The notes beneath the pieces were generated by a model. That model worked only from the letters and a program-made list of their open reading frames with translations, was not told the origin of the DNA and did not search any database. A stretch of DNA of 64,000 nucleotides, from the NCBI GenBank assembly GCA_000721375.1, contig JOGW01000002.1, positions 310,001 through 374,000 of the forward strand. Reading direction: 5' to 3'. How positions within the stretch are numbered: position 1 is the stretch's first letter; each line of letters starts with the position of its first letter. Below are positions 7,219 to 16,157 of the stretch, in pieces. The stretch is from Streptomyces sp. NRRL B-3428 (GTDB lineage: Bacteria; Actinomycetota; Actinomycetes; Streptomycetales; Streptomycetaceae). A program made the position numbers and the translations under genes.

Positions 7219-9697
7219 GAAGTGCCCGCGCCAGGTCGTCCATGTGGTCGGCCACCCGGCGGCGCAGCGCCGAGGGAACGTCCTGGCCGGCCAGGAAGCT
7301 CTCGCCCGCGGCCAGGGTGGCCGGTTCGACCACCGCGACCGGTACCGCGTGGCGGCCGAGCGTGTCGCCGAAGACCGTGCCGCGGCGTTCGGTGGTGGCG
7401 AGCGCCGCCGGGAAGAAGCGGTCGACGTACGGGCGGACCAGGTCCAGCTGTTCGGGCTGCCAGAAGCCCTGGGCGGTGGCCACGAACAGGTAGTTGGAGA
7501 GTGCGTCGGCGCCGCCGAACATCGCCTCCCACGCGGCCGCCTTGGCCGCCGGGTCGGGCAGCGCGGCGCGGCAGCGCGCGGCGCCTTCCTGGCCGGTGGC
7601 GCTCGGGTCGTGCACCAACTCGGCCTCGATCACGTCCTCGTCGACCGCGCCGAGCACCGCAAGCCGCGTGAGCAGGCGCCAGCGCAGCTCCGGGTCGAGG
7701 TCGGGGCCGCCGGGGACGGTGCCCTCGTCGAACCAGGCGCGGATGACGTCGGCGCGCTGCGCGTGGTCGATGAAGTGGCGTACGGCGGTGAGGCGGGCGC
7801 CCGGCGCGGAGCCGTCCTCGGTGAGCCGGATGATGTCCTCGCACAGATCGGACAGCAGGCTCAAGGCGGCCGGGCGGTCCTCCTGGGAGAGGTAGCGGTC
7901 GGTGATCTGGGTGCCGGCGAAGGCGAGTACGCCTTGCACGATGGCGAGGTCGCTCTCCCTGGGCAGGTGGGCGCGGGCGGTCTCCAGGTAGCCGGCCGGG
8001 GCGAGTTCACCGTCGCGGACCATGTCGCGCAGGGCGTTCCACAGGACGGCGCGGTTGAGCGGGTCGGGGACGCCGGACAGCGAGCGCAGGGCGGTGTCGC
8101 GGGACTGCTCGTCGAGGCGGATCTTCGTGTACGTGAGGTCCTGGTCGTTGAGGACGACGAGCGCGGGGCGGCGGCCGGGACGCGTGGTCTGCGACTGCTC
8201 GGCGGCCACGTCGAGTTCGAAGCGCTCGCGCAGGACGAGGGCGCCTTCCTCGTGCAGATCACGGTCGTAGGCGGCGACGCCGATACGGTGCGGCCGGTTG
8301 CCGTCGCGGGTGACGGTGAGCTGCCAGTTGGTGCCGCTCTCGGTGACCGTCGGGGTCAGCTTGTCGACACCGGTCGTGCCGAGCCAGACGCGGGCCCATT
8401 CGTGGACGTCGCGGTCGGTGGCCGAGGCGAGGTTGTCGATGAAGTCGGCCAGGGTGGCGTTGTCGAACTTGTGGCGGGCGAAGTGTGCGTTGATGCCCGC
8501 CGAGAAGTCCTTGTCGCCGAGCCACGCGACGAGTTGGCGCAGCGCGGACGCGCCCTTGGCGTAACTGATGCCGTCGAAGTTGGCGAGCGCGGAGGCCGTG
8601 TCGGGGACGAGCTCCGGCTTCGGGGCCACGGGGTGGGTGGAGGGGCGCTGGTCGGTGTCGTAACCCCAGGCCTTGCGGGCGATCCCGAAGTCCGTCCAGG
8701 TGTCGGAGAACCGGGTGACCTCGGCGGTGGTCTGGTAGCCCATGTACTCGGCGAAGGACTCGTTCAGCCAGATGTCGTCCCACCAGCGCAGCGTCACCAG
8801 GTCGCCGAACCACATATGGGCCATCTCGTGGGCGATGACCATGATGCGGGTCTGGCGCTCGGTGTCGGTGACGGCGGAGCGGAAGATGAACTCGTCGCGG
8901 AAGGTGACAAGGCCCGGGTTCTCCATCGCGCCCGCGTTGAACTCGGGGACGAAGGCCTGGTCGTAGGAGTCGAACGGGTAGGGCTCGTCGAACTTCTCGT
9001 GGTAGCGGTCGAAGAGCGCCTTGGTGGCGTCGAGGATCTCGTCGGCGTCCACGTCCATGTGGGGCGCGAGCGAGCGGCGGCAGTGGATGCCGAAGGGCAG
9101 TCCGCGGTGCTCGGTGGTGACCGAGTGGTACGGACCGGCGGCGAGCGCGGCGAGGTAGGTGGAGATCCGGGGGGTGTCGGCGACGGTCCAGCGGCCCGCG
9201 CCCTCGTCCTTGGCGATGCCGTTGCCGAGGACCGTCCAGCCTTCGGGGACGGTGACGGTGAAGGCGAAAACGGCCTTGAGGTCGGGCTGGTCGAACACGG
9301 CGAAGACGCGTTGCGCGTCGTCCATGCACAGGTTCGTGTACAGGTAGGTCTCGCCGTCGGCGGGGTCGGTGAAGCGGTGCATGCCGTCGCCGGTGCGCGA
9401 GTAGCGCATCTCGGCGTCGACGGTCAGCTCGTGCTCGCCCGCGGTGAGGTGCGTCAGGGGCAGCCGTCCGTCGGCGTACGACTCGGGGTCGAGGATCTGT
9501 CCGTCCAGAGTCGCCTCGCGCAAGGTGACGGCCTTGAGCTCCACGAAGGTGTCGGCGGCCTCGCGGGCGGTGAAGCGGATCACGGTACGGGAGTCGAACG
9601 TCTCCTCGCCGCGCGTGAGGTCCAGATCGACCTGGTAACGCTGCACGTCGAGGAGTCGGGCACGGGTCTGCGCTTCGTCGCGCGTCAGTACGGACAT
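7202..9697 (-). CDS. pepN: Aminopeptidase N (M1 family zinc metallopeptidase)
   Basis: The product is 831 residues and is cytosolic (no signal peptide). It removes N-terminal residues from peptides. The substrate-anchoring GAMEN motif is at residues 256-260. The zinc site HEMAH is at 290-294, with the third ligand E313 in NESFAEY. The M1 catalytic domain is followed by the long C-terminal helical ERAP1-like domain. The length is slightly under the roughly 860 residues I know for the main Streptomyces PepN, so this may be the second paralogue that many Streptomyces carry. The gene is monocistronic: the divergent chorismate mutase gene starts 124 bp away, and a 19-bp stem closes the 3' end. Confidence 0.95.
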   Translation of the reverse strand: MSVLTRDEAQTRARLLDVQRYQVDLDLTRGEETFDSRTVIRFTAREAADTFVELKAVTLREATLDGQILDPESYADGRLPLTHLTAGEHELTVDAEMRYSRTGDGMHRFTDPADGETYLYTNLCMDDAQRVFAVFDQPDLKAVFAFTVTVPEGWTVLGNGIAKDEGAGRWTVADTPRISTYLAALAAGPYHSVTTEHRGLPFGIHCRRSLAPHMDVDADEILDATKALFDRYHEKFDEPYPFDSYDQAFVPEFNAGAMENPGLVTFRDEFIFRSAVTDTERQTRIMVIAHEMAHMWFGDLVTLRWWDDIWLNESFAEYMGYQTTAEVTRFSDTWTDFGIARKAWGYDTDQRPSTHPVAPKPELVPDTASALANFDGISYAKGASALRQLVAWLGDKDFSAGINAHFARHKFDNATLADFIDNLASATDRDVHEWARVWLGTTGVDKLTPTVTESGTNWQLTVTRDGNRPHRIGVAAYDRDLHEEGALVLRERFELDVAAEQSQTTRPGRRPALVVLNDQDLTYTKIRLDEQSRDTALRSLSGVPDPLNRAVLWNALRDMVRDGELAPAGYLETARAHLPRESDLAIVQGVLAFAGTQITDRYLSQEDRPAALSLLSDLCEDIIRLTEDGSAPGARLTAVRHFIDHAQRADVIRAWFDEGTVPGGPDLDPELRWRLLTRLAVLGAVDEDVIEAELVHDPSATGQEGAARCRAALPDPAAKAAAWEAMFGGADALSNYLFVATAQGFWQPEQLDLVRPYVDRFFPAALATTERRGTVFGDTLGRHAVPVAVVEPATLAAGESFLAGQDVPSALRRRVADHMDDLARALRVRGL

Positions 9698-9821
9698 GGG
9701 GACATGCTGCCCGATCTGTTCATGCGCGCACAGAGGGGGCCGGGCGTTGCCCGTGGGGGAAGATCGTCAAGATGTGGGCGGCCCGGCGACCGGGGGCCCG
9801 TTCCACGTAGGCTCCGGTCCC

Positions 9822-10163
9822 ATGACCACGCGTGAGACCTCCTCGACCTCCTCGACCGGCCCGATCGACCCCGCCGTACAGGCCGAGCTGGCCCGGCTGC
9901 GCGACTCCATCGACAACATCGACGCGGCCGTGGTCCATATGCTCGCCGAGCGCTTCAAGTGCACCCAGCAGGTCGGCCACCTCAAGGCCGCCCATCAGCT
10001 TCCCCCGGCGGACCCGGCGCGCGAGTCGCACCAGATCGAGCGTCTTCGGGGGCTTGCGGAGAGCGCGAAGCTGGATCCGGCGTTCGCGGAGAAGCTGCTG
10101 AACTTCATCATCAGCGAGGTGATCCGCCACCACGAGCAGATCGCGGAGGCCACCGACCGCTAG
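9822..10163 (+). CDS. Chorismate mutase, AroQ class
   Basis: The 113-residue product converts chorismate to prephenate for phenylalanine and tyrosine synthesis. It shows the all-helical AroQ pattern: LARLRDSIDNIDAAVVHMLAERFKCTQQVGHLK in helix 1, then ARESHQIERLRGLAE and FIISEVIRHHEQI. The conserved Arg, Lys and Gln of the active site are in these blocks. No signal peptide is present, so it is the intracellular form. The in-frame upstream start would add 42 poorly conserved residues, so I chose the ATG at 9822. It overlaps the end of the convergent AraC-type gene by 4 bp (10160-10163). Confidence 0.88.
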   Translation: MTTRETSSTSSTGPIDPAVQAELARLRDSIDNIDAAVVHMLAERFKCTQQVGHLKAAHQLPPADPARESHQIERLRGLAESAKLDPAFAEKLLNFIISEVIRHHEQIAEATDR

Positions 10164-11107
10164 GGGGTGGCGGGCTCCGCCGCGTCCTCCACGTCCCCTT
10201 CGCAGAACCCCAGCATCGGCGGATCCGCCGGATCCGGGATCTCCTGCGAGAAGCCGCCCGGGAACGTACGCGACTGCTGTTCGCGGAAGCGGACGGGGGC
10301 CATGCCGACGCGGCGGGTGAAGAGGCGGGAGAAGTAGGCCGGGTCGTCGTAGCCGACTCGGCGGGCGACCGCCGCGACCGGGAGTTCGGTGGCGGCGAGG
10401 AGTTCCTTCGCGCGGCCCAGGCGTATCGAGAGCAGGTAGTCCTTGGGGCTGCAGCCCGAGCCGCGGCGTACGGCCGTGCGCAGTTCGGTGGGCGTCATGC
10501 CCAGGCGTGTGGCGTGTTCGGCGACCGACAGCGGCTGGTACGCGTCGCGGGCCAGCGCTTCCAGTACCGGGTCGCCGTCGGGGGCGAGGTCGGCGCGGGA
10601 GCGGCGCAGCGCGACCAGGAGTTCGTGGATGGCGGCGCCCGTCTCGACTTCGAGGAGCGGGTTGCCGACGCGGGCCGCGCGCGCGATACGGGTGACCACC
10701 GCGCGGGCCGGGGCGCTGTCGCCGAGCGGGACGACGGGGCGGTCAGGTTCGATGTAGCCGAGTTCCGTGTACGTGGCGGCCGCGGGGCCCGTGAAGTCGA
10801 CGAAGGCCTCGTCCCAGCCGGTGTCCGGATCGGCGCCGTACTGGTGCGCCACCCCGGGAAGGAGCCACACGAGCGCGGGCGCGGTGATCGTCAGACGCCG
10901 CCCGTCGGGCAGCCGGTACCAGCCGCCGCCGGAGCAGATCACCATCGCGACGTGGTGGTCGAGCGTGCGCGGGCCGACGGGCGGCAGCGCGCCGTACTGC
11001 AGCCCCACGCCGAGACAGACCAGGCCGAGACGCTGATGGACGGGGCTGGGCGTGAAGTACCGCATCCATGTGTGGAACGTGTGATTCGCCTGATTCGCCT
11101 GACTCAC
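10160..11107 (-). CDS. AraC-family transcriptional regulator
   Basis: The product has an N-terminal cupin-like sensing region (VICSGGGWYRLPDGRRLTITAPALVWLLPGVAHQYG). Two C-terminal AraC helix-turn-helices follow, the second ending in LPVAAVARRVGYDDPAYFSRLFTRRVGMAPVRFR. The GTG at 11107 has AAGGGGC 8 bp upstream. An ATG at 11065 (MRYFTPSP) is an alternative without a clear ribosome site. It is divergent from the GH35 beta-galactosidase, and local regulators of this class usually control the neighbouring sugar gene in response to the sugar. That role is inference. Confidence 0.85.
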   Translation of the reverse strand: MSQANQANHTFHTWMRYFTPSPVHQRLGLVCLGVGLQYGALPPVGPRTLDHHVAMVICSGGGWYRLPDGRRLTITAPALVWLLPGVAHQYGADPDTGWDEAFVDFTGPAAATYTELGYIEPDRPVVPLGDSAPARAVVTRIARAARVGNPLLEVETGAAIHELLVALRRSRADLAPDGDPVLEALARDAYQPLSVAEHATRLGMTPTELRTAVRRGSGCSPKDYLLSIRLGRAKELLAATELPVAAVARRVGYDDPAYFSRLFTRRVGMAPVRFREQQSRTFPGGFSQEIPDPADPPMLGFCEGDVEDAAEPATP

Positions 11108-11178
11108 TGACGAATGCCCCTTCTTGCCTGACTTGCGGGTAGTTCCTGGCGCCTGCAGTGCAAGCACGTCCGATCTTT

Positions 11179-11188
11179 GTCCATGGAC
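11179..11188. promoter_or_regulatory. 10-bp palindrome in the araC-type / beta-galactosidase divergent promoter
   Basis: GTCCATGGAC is a perfect palindrome in the 144-bp divergent intergenic region. It is a reasonable operator candidate for the AraC-type protein, but this is based only on symmetry and position. Confidence 0.35.
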
Positions 11189-11251
11189 CGGCGACCCGCC
11201 AGGGGGTGAATGTGGCCGCGTACCAGCACGAACCAAGGGGCGGGCAGAGCG

Positions 11252-13078
11252 ATGAGCACTGGCGGGGCCGGGGAATTCCGGATCGGTGAATCCCAGGTCG
11301 GTGAATCCCGGATCGGTGAATCCCGGATCGGTGAATTCCGGATCGGTGACGAGCACTTCGAGGCGGACGGCCGGCCCGTACGGCTGCTCTCCGGCGCACT
11401 GCACTACTTCCGGGTCCACGAGGAGCAGTGGGAGCACCGGCTCGGGATGCTGCGGGCGATGGGCCTCAACTGCGTGGAGACCTATGTCCCGTGGAATCTG
11501 CACGAGCCCTCCCCCGGCACGTACCACGACCTCGAAGCCCTCGGCCGCTTCCTCGACGCCGCACACCGCGCCGGCCTGTGGGCGATCGTCCGCCCCGGCC
11601 CGTACATCTGCGCCGAGTGGGAGAACGGCGGGCTCCCGCACTGGGTGACCGGACCGCTCGGGTCGCGGGCGCGCACCCGCGACCCCGAGTATCTGCGCCT
11701 GGTGGACAGCTGGTTCAGCGCGCTGCTTCCGCAGGTCGTGGAGCGCCAGGTCCACCACGGCGGCCCGGTGATCATGGTGCAGGTCGAGAACGAGTACGGC
11801 TCCTACGGCAGCGACGCCGTATACCTGCGCCACCTCACCGACGTCCTCGGCGATCTGGGCGTGGAGGTCCCGCTGTTCACCTCGGACGGCCCCGAGGACC
11901 ATATGCTCACCGGCGGCTCGGTCCCGGGCGTGCTCGCCACCGTCAACTTCGGCTCCGACGCCGCTGCGGGCTTCGAGACGCTGCGCCGCCACCAGCCCGC
12001 AGGCCCGCTGATGTGCATGGAGTACTGGTGCGGCTGGTTCTCGCACTGGGGCGGCAAGGAGGCGGCCCGCAGCCCTGAGGACGCGGCGGCCACGCTGCGC
12101 GAGATCCTCGAATGCGGGGCCTCCGTGAACATCTACATGGCGCACGGCGGCACCAGCTTCGCCGGCTGGTCGGGCTCGAACCGCAGCGGCGATCTGCACG
12201 AGGGTCACCTGCTGCCGGACGTCACCTCGTACGACTACGACGCGCCCATCGACGAACAGGGCCGTCCCACCCCGAAGTTCTGGGCGTTCCGCGAGGTGCT
12301 CGCCGAGTACGCGGACGGCCCGCTGCCCGAACTCCCGCCGCAGCCGGACCGGTTGAGCGCTCCTTCCGACACGGCACTCGACTCCTGGGCTCCGCTCGAC
12401 GCGGTGCTGTCCGAACTGGGCGGCCCCGAGACGGTCACCGGCGCCCCGCCCACCTTCGAGGACCTGGACATCGACCGCGGCCTGGTCCGCTACCGCTTCG
12501 AGGTGCCGGGTCCGCGTCAGCCGTATCCGCTGAACGTCAGCGGCCTACGGGATCGCGCGGTGGTGTACGTGGACGGCGTACGGGCCGGGGTGCTCACCGA
12601 GACCGAGTCCGTCCTCGACCAGTTCGTACCGGGCCCGGCGACGGTGGAGCTGTGGGTGGAGTCCCTGGGCCGGGTCAACTACGGACCGCTGGTCGGTGAA
12701 CCCAAGGGGCTCACCGGAGGCGTACGCCATGAACGCCAGTACCTGCACGGCTCCGTCGCCCAGGGCCTGCGCCTCGACGCCTTCGAGGAGGGCCTCGGCG
12801 CGCTGCCCCTGCGCTCCCCCGAAGGCAACTCCCCCGGTCTCTACACGGGGACCCTGGACGTGACCGGCGCGGGCGACGCCTGGCTCGAACTGCCGGGCTG
12901 GACCCGGGGCTTCGTCTGGCTCAACGGCTTCAACCTGGGCCGCTACTGGTCGGCGGGACCGCAGCATGCACTGTCGGTACCGGGTCCGGTGCTGCGGGAG
13001 GGGGCGAACGAGGTGTGGGTGCTCGAGCTTGAGGGGGCGGCGGCCGAGCGGGCCGTGCGGCTGCGGTCCGAGTCCTGA
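11252..13078 (+). CDS. Beta-galactosidase, GH35
   Basis: The 608-residue product hydrolyses terminal beta-galactosides. The GH35 signatures are SGALHYFRV near the start, GPYICAEWENGGLP, VQVENEYGSYG with the acid/base E181, and MCMEYWCGWFSHWGG with the nucleophile E257. A C-terminal jelly-roll region (WLNGFNLGRYWSAGPQ) completes it. No signal peptide is seen, so it probably acts on sugars inside the cell. The N-terminus is unusual: before the catalytic barrel it carries five copies of a five-residue unit (GESRI or GEFRI). AAGGGGCGGG lies in front of the ATG. It is probably controlled by the divergent AraC-type gene. Confidence 0.92.
   Translation: MSTGGAGEFRIGESQVGESRIGESRIGEFRIGDEHFEADGRPVRLLSGALHYFRVHEEQWEHRLGMLRAMGLNCVETYVPWNLHEPSPGTYHDLEALGRFLDAAHRAGLWAIVRPGPYICAEWENGGLPHWVTGPLGSRARTRDPEYLRLVDSWFSALLPQVVERQVHHGGPVIMVQVENEYGSYGSDAVYLRHLTDVLGDLGVEVPLFTSDGPEDHMLTGGSVPGVLATVNFGSDAAAGFETLRRHQPAGPLMCMEYWCGWFSHWGGKEAARSPEDAAATLREILECGASVNIYMAHGGTSFAGWSGSNRSGDLHEGHLLPDVTSYDYDAPIDEQGRPTPKFWAFREVLAEYADGPLPELPPQPDRLSAPSDTALDSWAPLDAVLSELGGPETVTGAPPTFEDLDIDRGLVRYRFEVPGPRQPYPLNVSGLRDRAVVYVDGVRAGVLTETESVLDQFVPGPATVELWVESLGRVNYGPLVGEPKGLTGGVRHERQYLHGSVAQGLRLDAFEEGLGALPLRSPEGNSPGLYTGTLDVTGAGDAWLELPGWTRGFVWLNGFNLGRYWSAGPQHALSVPGPVLREGANEVWVLELEGAAAERAVRLRSES
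11273..11347. repeat. Five 15-bp in-frame tandem repeats at the 5' end of the GH35 gene
   Basis: The unit GAATCCCGGATCGGT occurs five times head to tail (75 bp) with few changes. It encodes repeated E-S/F-R/Q-I/V-G at protein residues 8-32. Being a multiple of three, the array keeps the frame and may vary in copy number between strains. Confidence 0.92.
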
Positions 13079-13088
13079 CCCGGTCCGC

Positions 13089-14231
13089 TCACTCGTAGGG
13101 CAGCACCGCCCGCACCTCCCACCCGCCCTCCGCACTGGGCCCAGCCGTCAGCTCCCCGCCGAGCGCCGTCACCCGCTCCGTGAGTCCGGCGAGGCCGAAG
13201 CCCCCGCCCCTGGCCGTCTCGTGCAGAGGCGCGGGCTTCGTGCCGTCGTCGGCGACGCGGATCTCGATGGCGGCGCCGACCGTGCGCAGACCGATGCGGA
13301 CCGCCGTCGCGTCGGCGGCGTGTTTGCGGATGTTGGTGAGGCATTCGCGGACGACGTGGTGGGCGACGGCCGCGAGGTCGGCGGGGAGGTGTTCGTCGAG
13401 GCCCGGTTCCACGTAGAGGATCGCGGGCGGGCCCGTGACCGAGAAGCGTTCGGTCATCTCGCGCAGGTCGGTGAGGCCCGCGGCGGGGGCCGTTTCCGCG
13501 GCGCCCTCGCGTAGGACCTTGACCAGGCGGCGCATCGCACCGAGCGCCTCCTCGCCGGCCTTCTCGATCCGGGCGAAGGTCTCGGCGGCCTGTTCGGCGG
13601 AGACGGCGGTGAAGCGGGCCGCGCCGGCCTGGACGACGATGCCGGTGACGTGGTGGGCGACCAAGTCGTGGAGTTCGCGGGCGAGTTCGATGCGTTCGGC
13701 GGAGCGTACGGCCTGCAGGTCGCGGGTGCGCTGCACGGACTGGGCGCGCAGGAGCAGGGAGTACGCGGCGACCACCGCGGTCAGGACGGCGAACAGGGTG
13801 GTGAAACGGCCTGGGTTCTCATCACGCACCGGGGCCGCCATCGTCGCGAGGCCCAGGAGCGGGCCGAGGAGGGCGGCGACACGGGTCGGGGCGCGCTGCA
13901 GAACTCCGCTGAGGAGGATGAGCAGTGCGATCGCCTCGGCCAGGCCCCAGACCTCCAGCGGATGGTCACCGGTGAACAGGAACAGCGTCACCGCCCAGGA
14001 CACCGCGGCCGCGGGCCAGGCCCGGTACAGCAGCGGCACACCCGTCCAGGGCACGGCGCACAAGCACACGAAGACACCGGAGAACGCGACGAGGACATGT
14101 GGATGCGTGGGCCGGCGGGCCAGCGCGAGGCCTTCGAAGGCGACGAGGGCGATCAGGACGGCGGCGAGCAGCAGCTTCGCGGCGGCGACCCGCGCCCGGC
14201 TGCGCCCGAACCAGGCGAAGACGCCGGTCAC
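13089..14231 (-). CDS. Sensor histidine kinase (HisKA_3/NarL-type two-component)
   Basis: The 380-residue product has an N-terminal membrane region with several hydrophobic helices (residues about 15-165). The phosphoacceptor segment ELARELHDLVAHHVTGIVVQ follows, with H188, then a C-terminal HATPase region (ECLTNIRKHA, VADDGT, GGGFGLAGLTERV). The GTG at 14231 shares GTGA with the response-regulator stop, so the two are translationally coupled. The signal is unknown. I preferred this start over an ATG 12 codons upstream because of the coupling. Confidence 0.9.
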   Translation of the reverse strand: MTGVFAWFGRSRARVAAAKLLLAAVLIALVAFEGLALARRPTHPHVLVAFSGVFVCLCAVPWTGVPLLYRAWPAAAVSWAVTLFLFTGDHPLEVWGLAEAIALLILLSGVLQRAPTRVAALLGPLLGLATMAAPVRDENPGRFTTLFAVLTAVVAAYSLLLRAQSVQRTRDLQAVRSAERIELARELHDLVAHHVTGIVVQAGAARFTAVSAEQAAETFARIEKAGEEALGAMRRLVKVLREGAAETAPAAGLTDLREMTERFSVTGPPAILYVEPGLDEHLPADLAAVAHHVVRECLTNIRKHAADATAVRIGLRTVGAAIEIRVADDGTKPAPLHETARGGGFGLAGLTERVTALGGELTAGPSAEGGWEVRAVLPYE

Positions 14232-14887
14232 TTCTCGCCCGAGGCCAGTCCGCTCTCCCACGCCCATGCGGCGATCTCCACGCGGTTACGGGCGTCGAGT
14301 TTGGCCTGCACGTTGGCCAGATGGGTCTTGACCGTGGAGAGCGAGACGAACAGTGCGGAGGCGATCTCGGCGTTGGTCATGCCGCGCGCCAGGCAGCGTA
14401 CGACCTCGATCTCGCGCTCGGTGAGCGGTTCGGCGGGCGCACGGACCTCGCGGCGTGCGGCGATCGGGGCCATCTCACGCAGGAGGCGCACGGTGATCGC
14501 GGGTGAGACGAGGGAGTCGCCGACGGCCGCGGCCCGTACCGCCTCGATGAGCATCGCGGGGCTCGCGTCCTTCAGGAGGAAACCGCTGGCGCCGCCGTGC
14601 AGCGCGGAGTGCACGTACTCGTCGAGGTCGAAGGTGGTGCAGATGACGATCCGGGGGCGCTGCGCGCCGGACGCGGCCAGGCGCCGGGTGACTTCGAGGC
14701 CGTCGAGCTTGGGCATCCGGATGTCGAGCAGGAGGACATCGGGGTCATGACGGCGTACGGCTTCGAGCGCGGCCTCGCCGTCGACGACATCCTCGAGGAC
14801 CTGGATGTCGGACTGGCTCTCCAGGATCATGCGGAAGCCGGTGCGGACCATCTCCTGGTCGTCCGCGATGACCACCGTGATCGCCAT
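14228..14887 (-). CDS. Response regulator, NarL/FixJ type
   Basis: The 219-residue product has a receiver domain (VVIADDQEMVRTGFRMIL, phosphorylation site D55 in LLLDIRMP, K in FLLKDASP). A C-terminal LuxR-type helix-turn-helix follows (LTEREIEVVRCLARGMTNAEIASALFVSLSTVKTHLANVQAKL). It is the cognate partner of the coupled sensor kinase and binds DNA when phosphorylated. The start at MAITVVIADD is chosen because the fold begins there. Its promoter lies in the 283-bp region shared with the divergent metallopeptidase-like gene. Confidence 0.92.
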   Translation of the reverse strand: MAITVVIADDQEMVRTGFRMILESQSDIQVLEDVVDGEAALEAVRRHDPDVLLLDIRMPKLDGLEVTRRLAASGAQRPRIVICTTFDLDEYVHSALHGGASGFLLKDASPAMLIEAVRAAAVGDSLVSPAITVRLLREMAPIAARREVRAPAEPLTEREIEVVRCLARGMTNAEIASALFVSLSTVKTHLANVQAKLDARNRVEIAAWAWESGLASGEK

Positions 14888-15065
14888 ATGTGCCGCCGCC
14901 TGCCCGCCGGGTCCCTGACATGTGCCTTCCATGGGAACGGCGCCTCGCGCGGTACGCAACCGCAGAAGCTCCCGTTCATGGGCCCGTGAAAGGAGGCCGC
15001 AGGACCGGAGCGGCGCTGATCCGGCCCTGCGATGCCGTCTACGACGCTACGCGGCGGGGCCGACG

Positions 15066-15093
15066 CGTACCTCGGGCATACGGCCGAGGTACG
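15066..15093. promoter_or_regulatory. 10-bp-arm inverted repeat in a divergent promoter
   Basis: CGTACCTCGG (15066-15075) and CCGAGGTACG (15084-15093) pair perfectly around an 8-nt loop. They lie between the response regulator and the HExxH gene. The dyad could be an operator for the adjacent response regulator or a leader hairpin of the rightward gene. Confidence 0.4.
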
Positions 15094-15170
15094 GCGGGGC
15101 CCGATCGGCCGGAAGAACTACGCGCACCCCGCCTTACAGTGGAAAGCGACCTACGCGAGGGGGTGCGGGC

Positions 15171-16058
15171 GTGGCGAACGGCGGACCCGTGGAGCACGGC
15201 TACCCGCATCTGGAGACGGTGCGCTCGGCGGTCACCGCGCTCTACAAGCGGCTCTCCTACGACACCGTGCACTCCTTCGACGCCAGCGTCGCACCCGCCG
15301 ACGTGGCCTTCTGCGACACCGACGACCTTCATCTGGGCGCCCAGCGCGTGGCGCGTGTGATGGTGCAGCATCTGCGGCTTCCGGACGCCCGGATGATCGT
15401 GTCGTTCCGCGAGATGCACCACGCGGCCAATGTCGAACTGGCCGCGGGGCCCGAGTACTTCATCGAGCTCAACGACCGTTTCCGCACCCACCGCCGCGAT
15501 ATCGGCGCCGCCCTCGCGCACGAGGTGATGCACGTCTATCTGCACCGCCTCGGCCTCGCCTTCGCCGGCACGCGCGACAACGAGATCCTCACCGACACCG
15601 CCACCGCCTATCTCGGCGCGGGCTGGCTGCTGCTCGACGCCTTCCGCGAGGACGCGACGAGCTCGCAGAAGCTGGGCTATCTGACGCCCGAGGAGTTCGG
15701 ATACGTGCTGGCCAAGCGGGCGCTGGCGTTCGGTGAGGACCCGGCGATCTGGTTCACCAGCCCGCAGGCGTACACCGCGTACACGAAGGGCCTGGAGCTG
15801 GCCCGCAGGGACGAGCGGCTGGCACCGCTGACGGCGGCCGGCTGGGCGGGGCGCCGGCGCTACGCCAAGGACCGGCGTTACGCGCAGGACCACGGGCCCG
15901 GCGGAGTATGCGGCGGACCGTACGCCTTCCACGCGGGCAGTCCACTGAAGGTCTCGTTCCCCTGCCCGACCTGCCACCAGCGGATCAGGGTGCCGGTGCG
16001 TGGCCGGGTGCGGGCGCGGTGCACACTGTGCCGGTCGGTCCTGGAGTGCGATACGTGA
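15171..16058 (+). CDS. Uncharacterised HExxH zinc-protein with C-terminal zinc ribbon
   Basis: I do not recognise a named family. The 295-residue product has HEVMHVYLH at residues 117-125, the classical zinc-metallopeptidase helix, with a downstream Glu/Asp-rich stretch (TRDNEILTDTATAYLG) that could give the third ligand. The C-terminus has a zinc ribbon: CPTCHQ, then CTLC 20 residues later. No signal peptide or membrane segment is present, so it should act in the cytosol. The GTG start has GAGGGGG 7 bp upstream. A cytosolic peptidase that carries its own substrate- or nucleic-acid-binding ribbon is the simplest reading. Confidence 0.65.
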   Translation: MANGGPVEHGYPHLETVRSAVTALYKRLSYDTVHSFDASVAPADVAFCDTDDLHLGAQRVARVMVQHLRLPDARMIVSFREMHHAANVELAAGPEYFIELNDRFRTHRRDIGAALAHEVMHVYLHRLGLAFAGTRDNEILTDTATAYLGAGWLLLDAFREDATSSQKLGYLTPEEFGYVLAKRALAFGEDPAIWFTSPQAYTAYTKGLELARRDERLAPLTAAGWAGRRRYAKDRRYAQDHGPGGVCGGPYAFHAGSPLKVSFPCPTCHQRIRVPVRGRVRARCTLCRSVLECDT

Positions 16059-16157
16059 CCGGGCGGATCGCATGAGCGGGCGCGGCACATGAGCAGCCGC
16101 GTCCGGCATCGAAAAACTTTGCGTTCGACCGCCTCCCGGGGTGAAGGTAGTCGAAGC

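Noticed and set aside
7244..9835. An 863-residue open frame antisense to pepN
   Set aside because: The composition is Gly/Val/Arg-rich antisense translation, with no motif, while pepN has every catalytic motif on the other strand.
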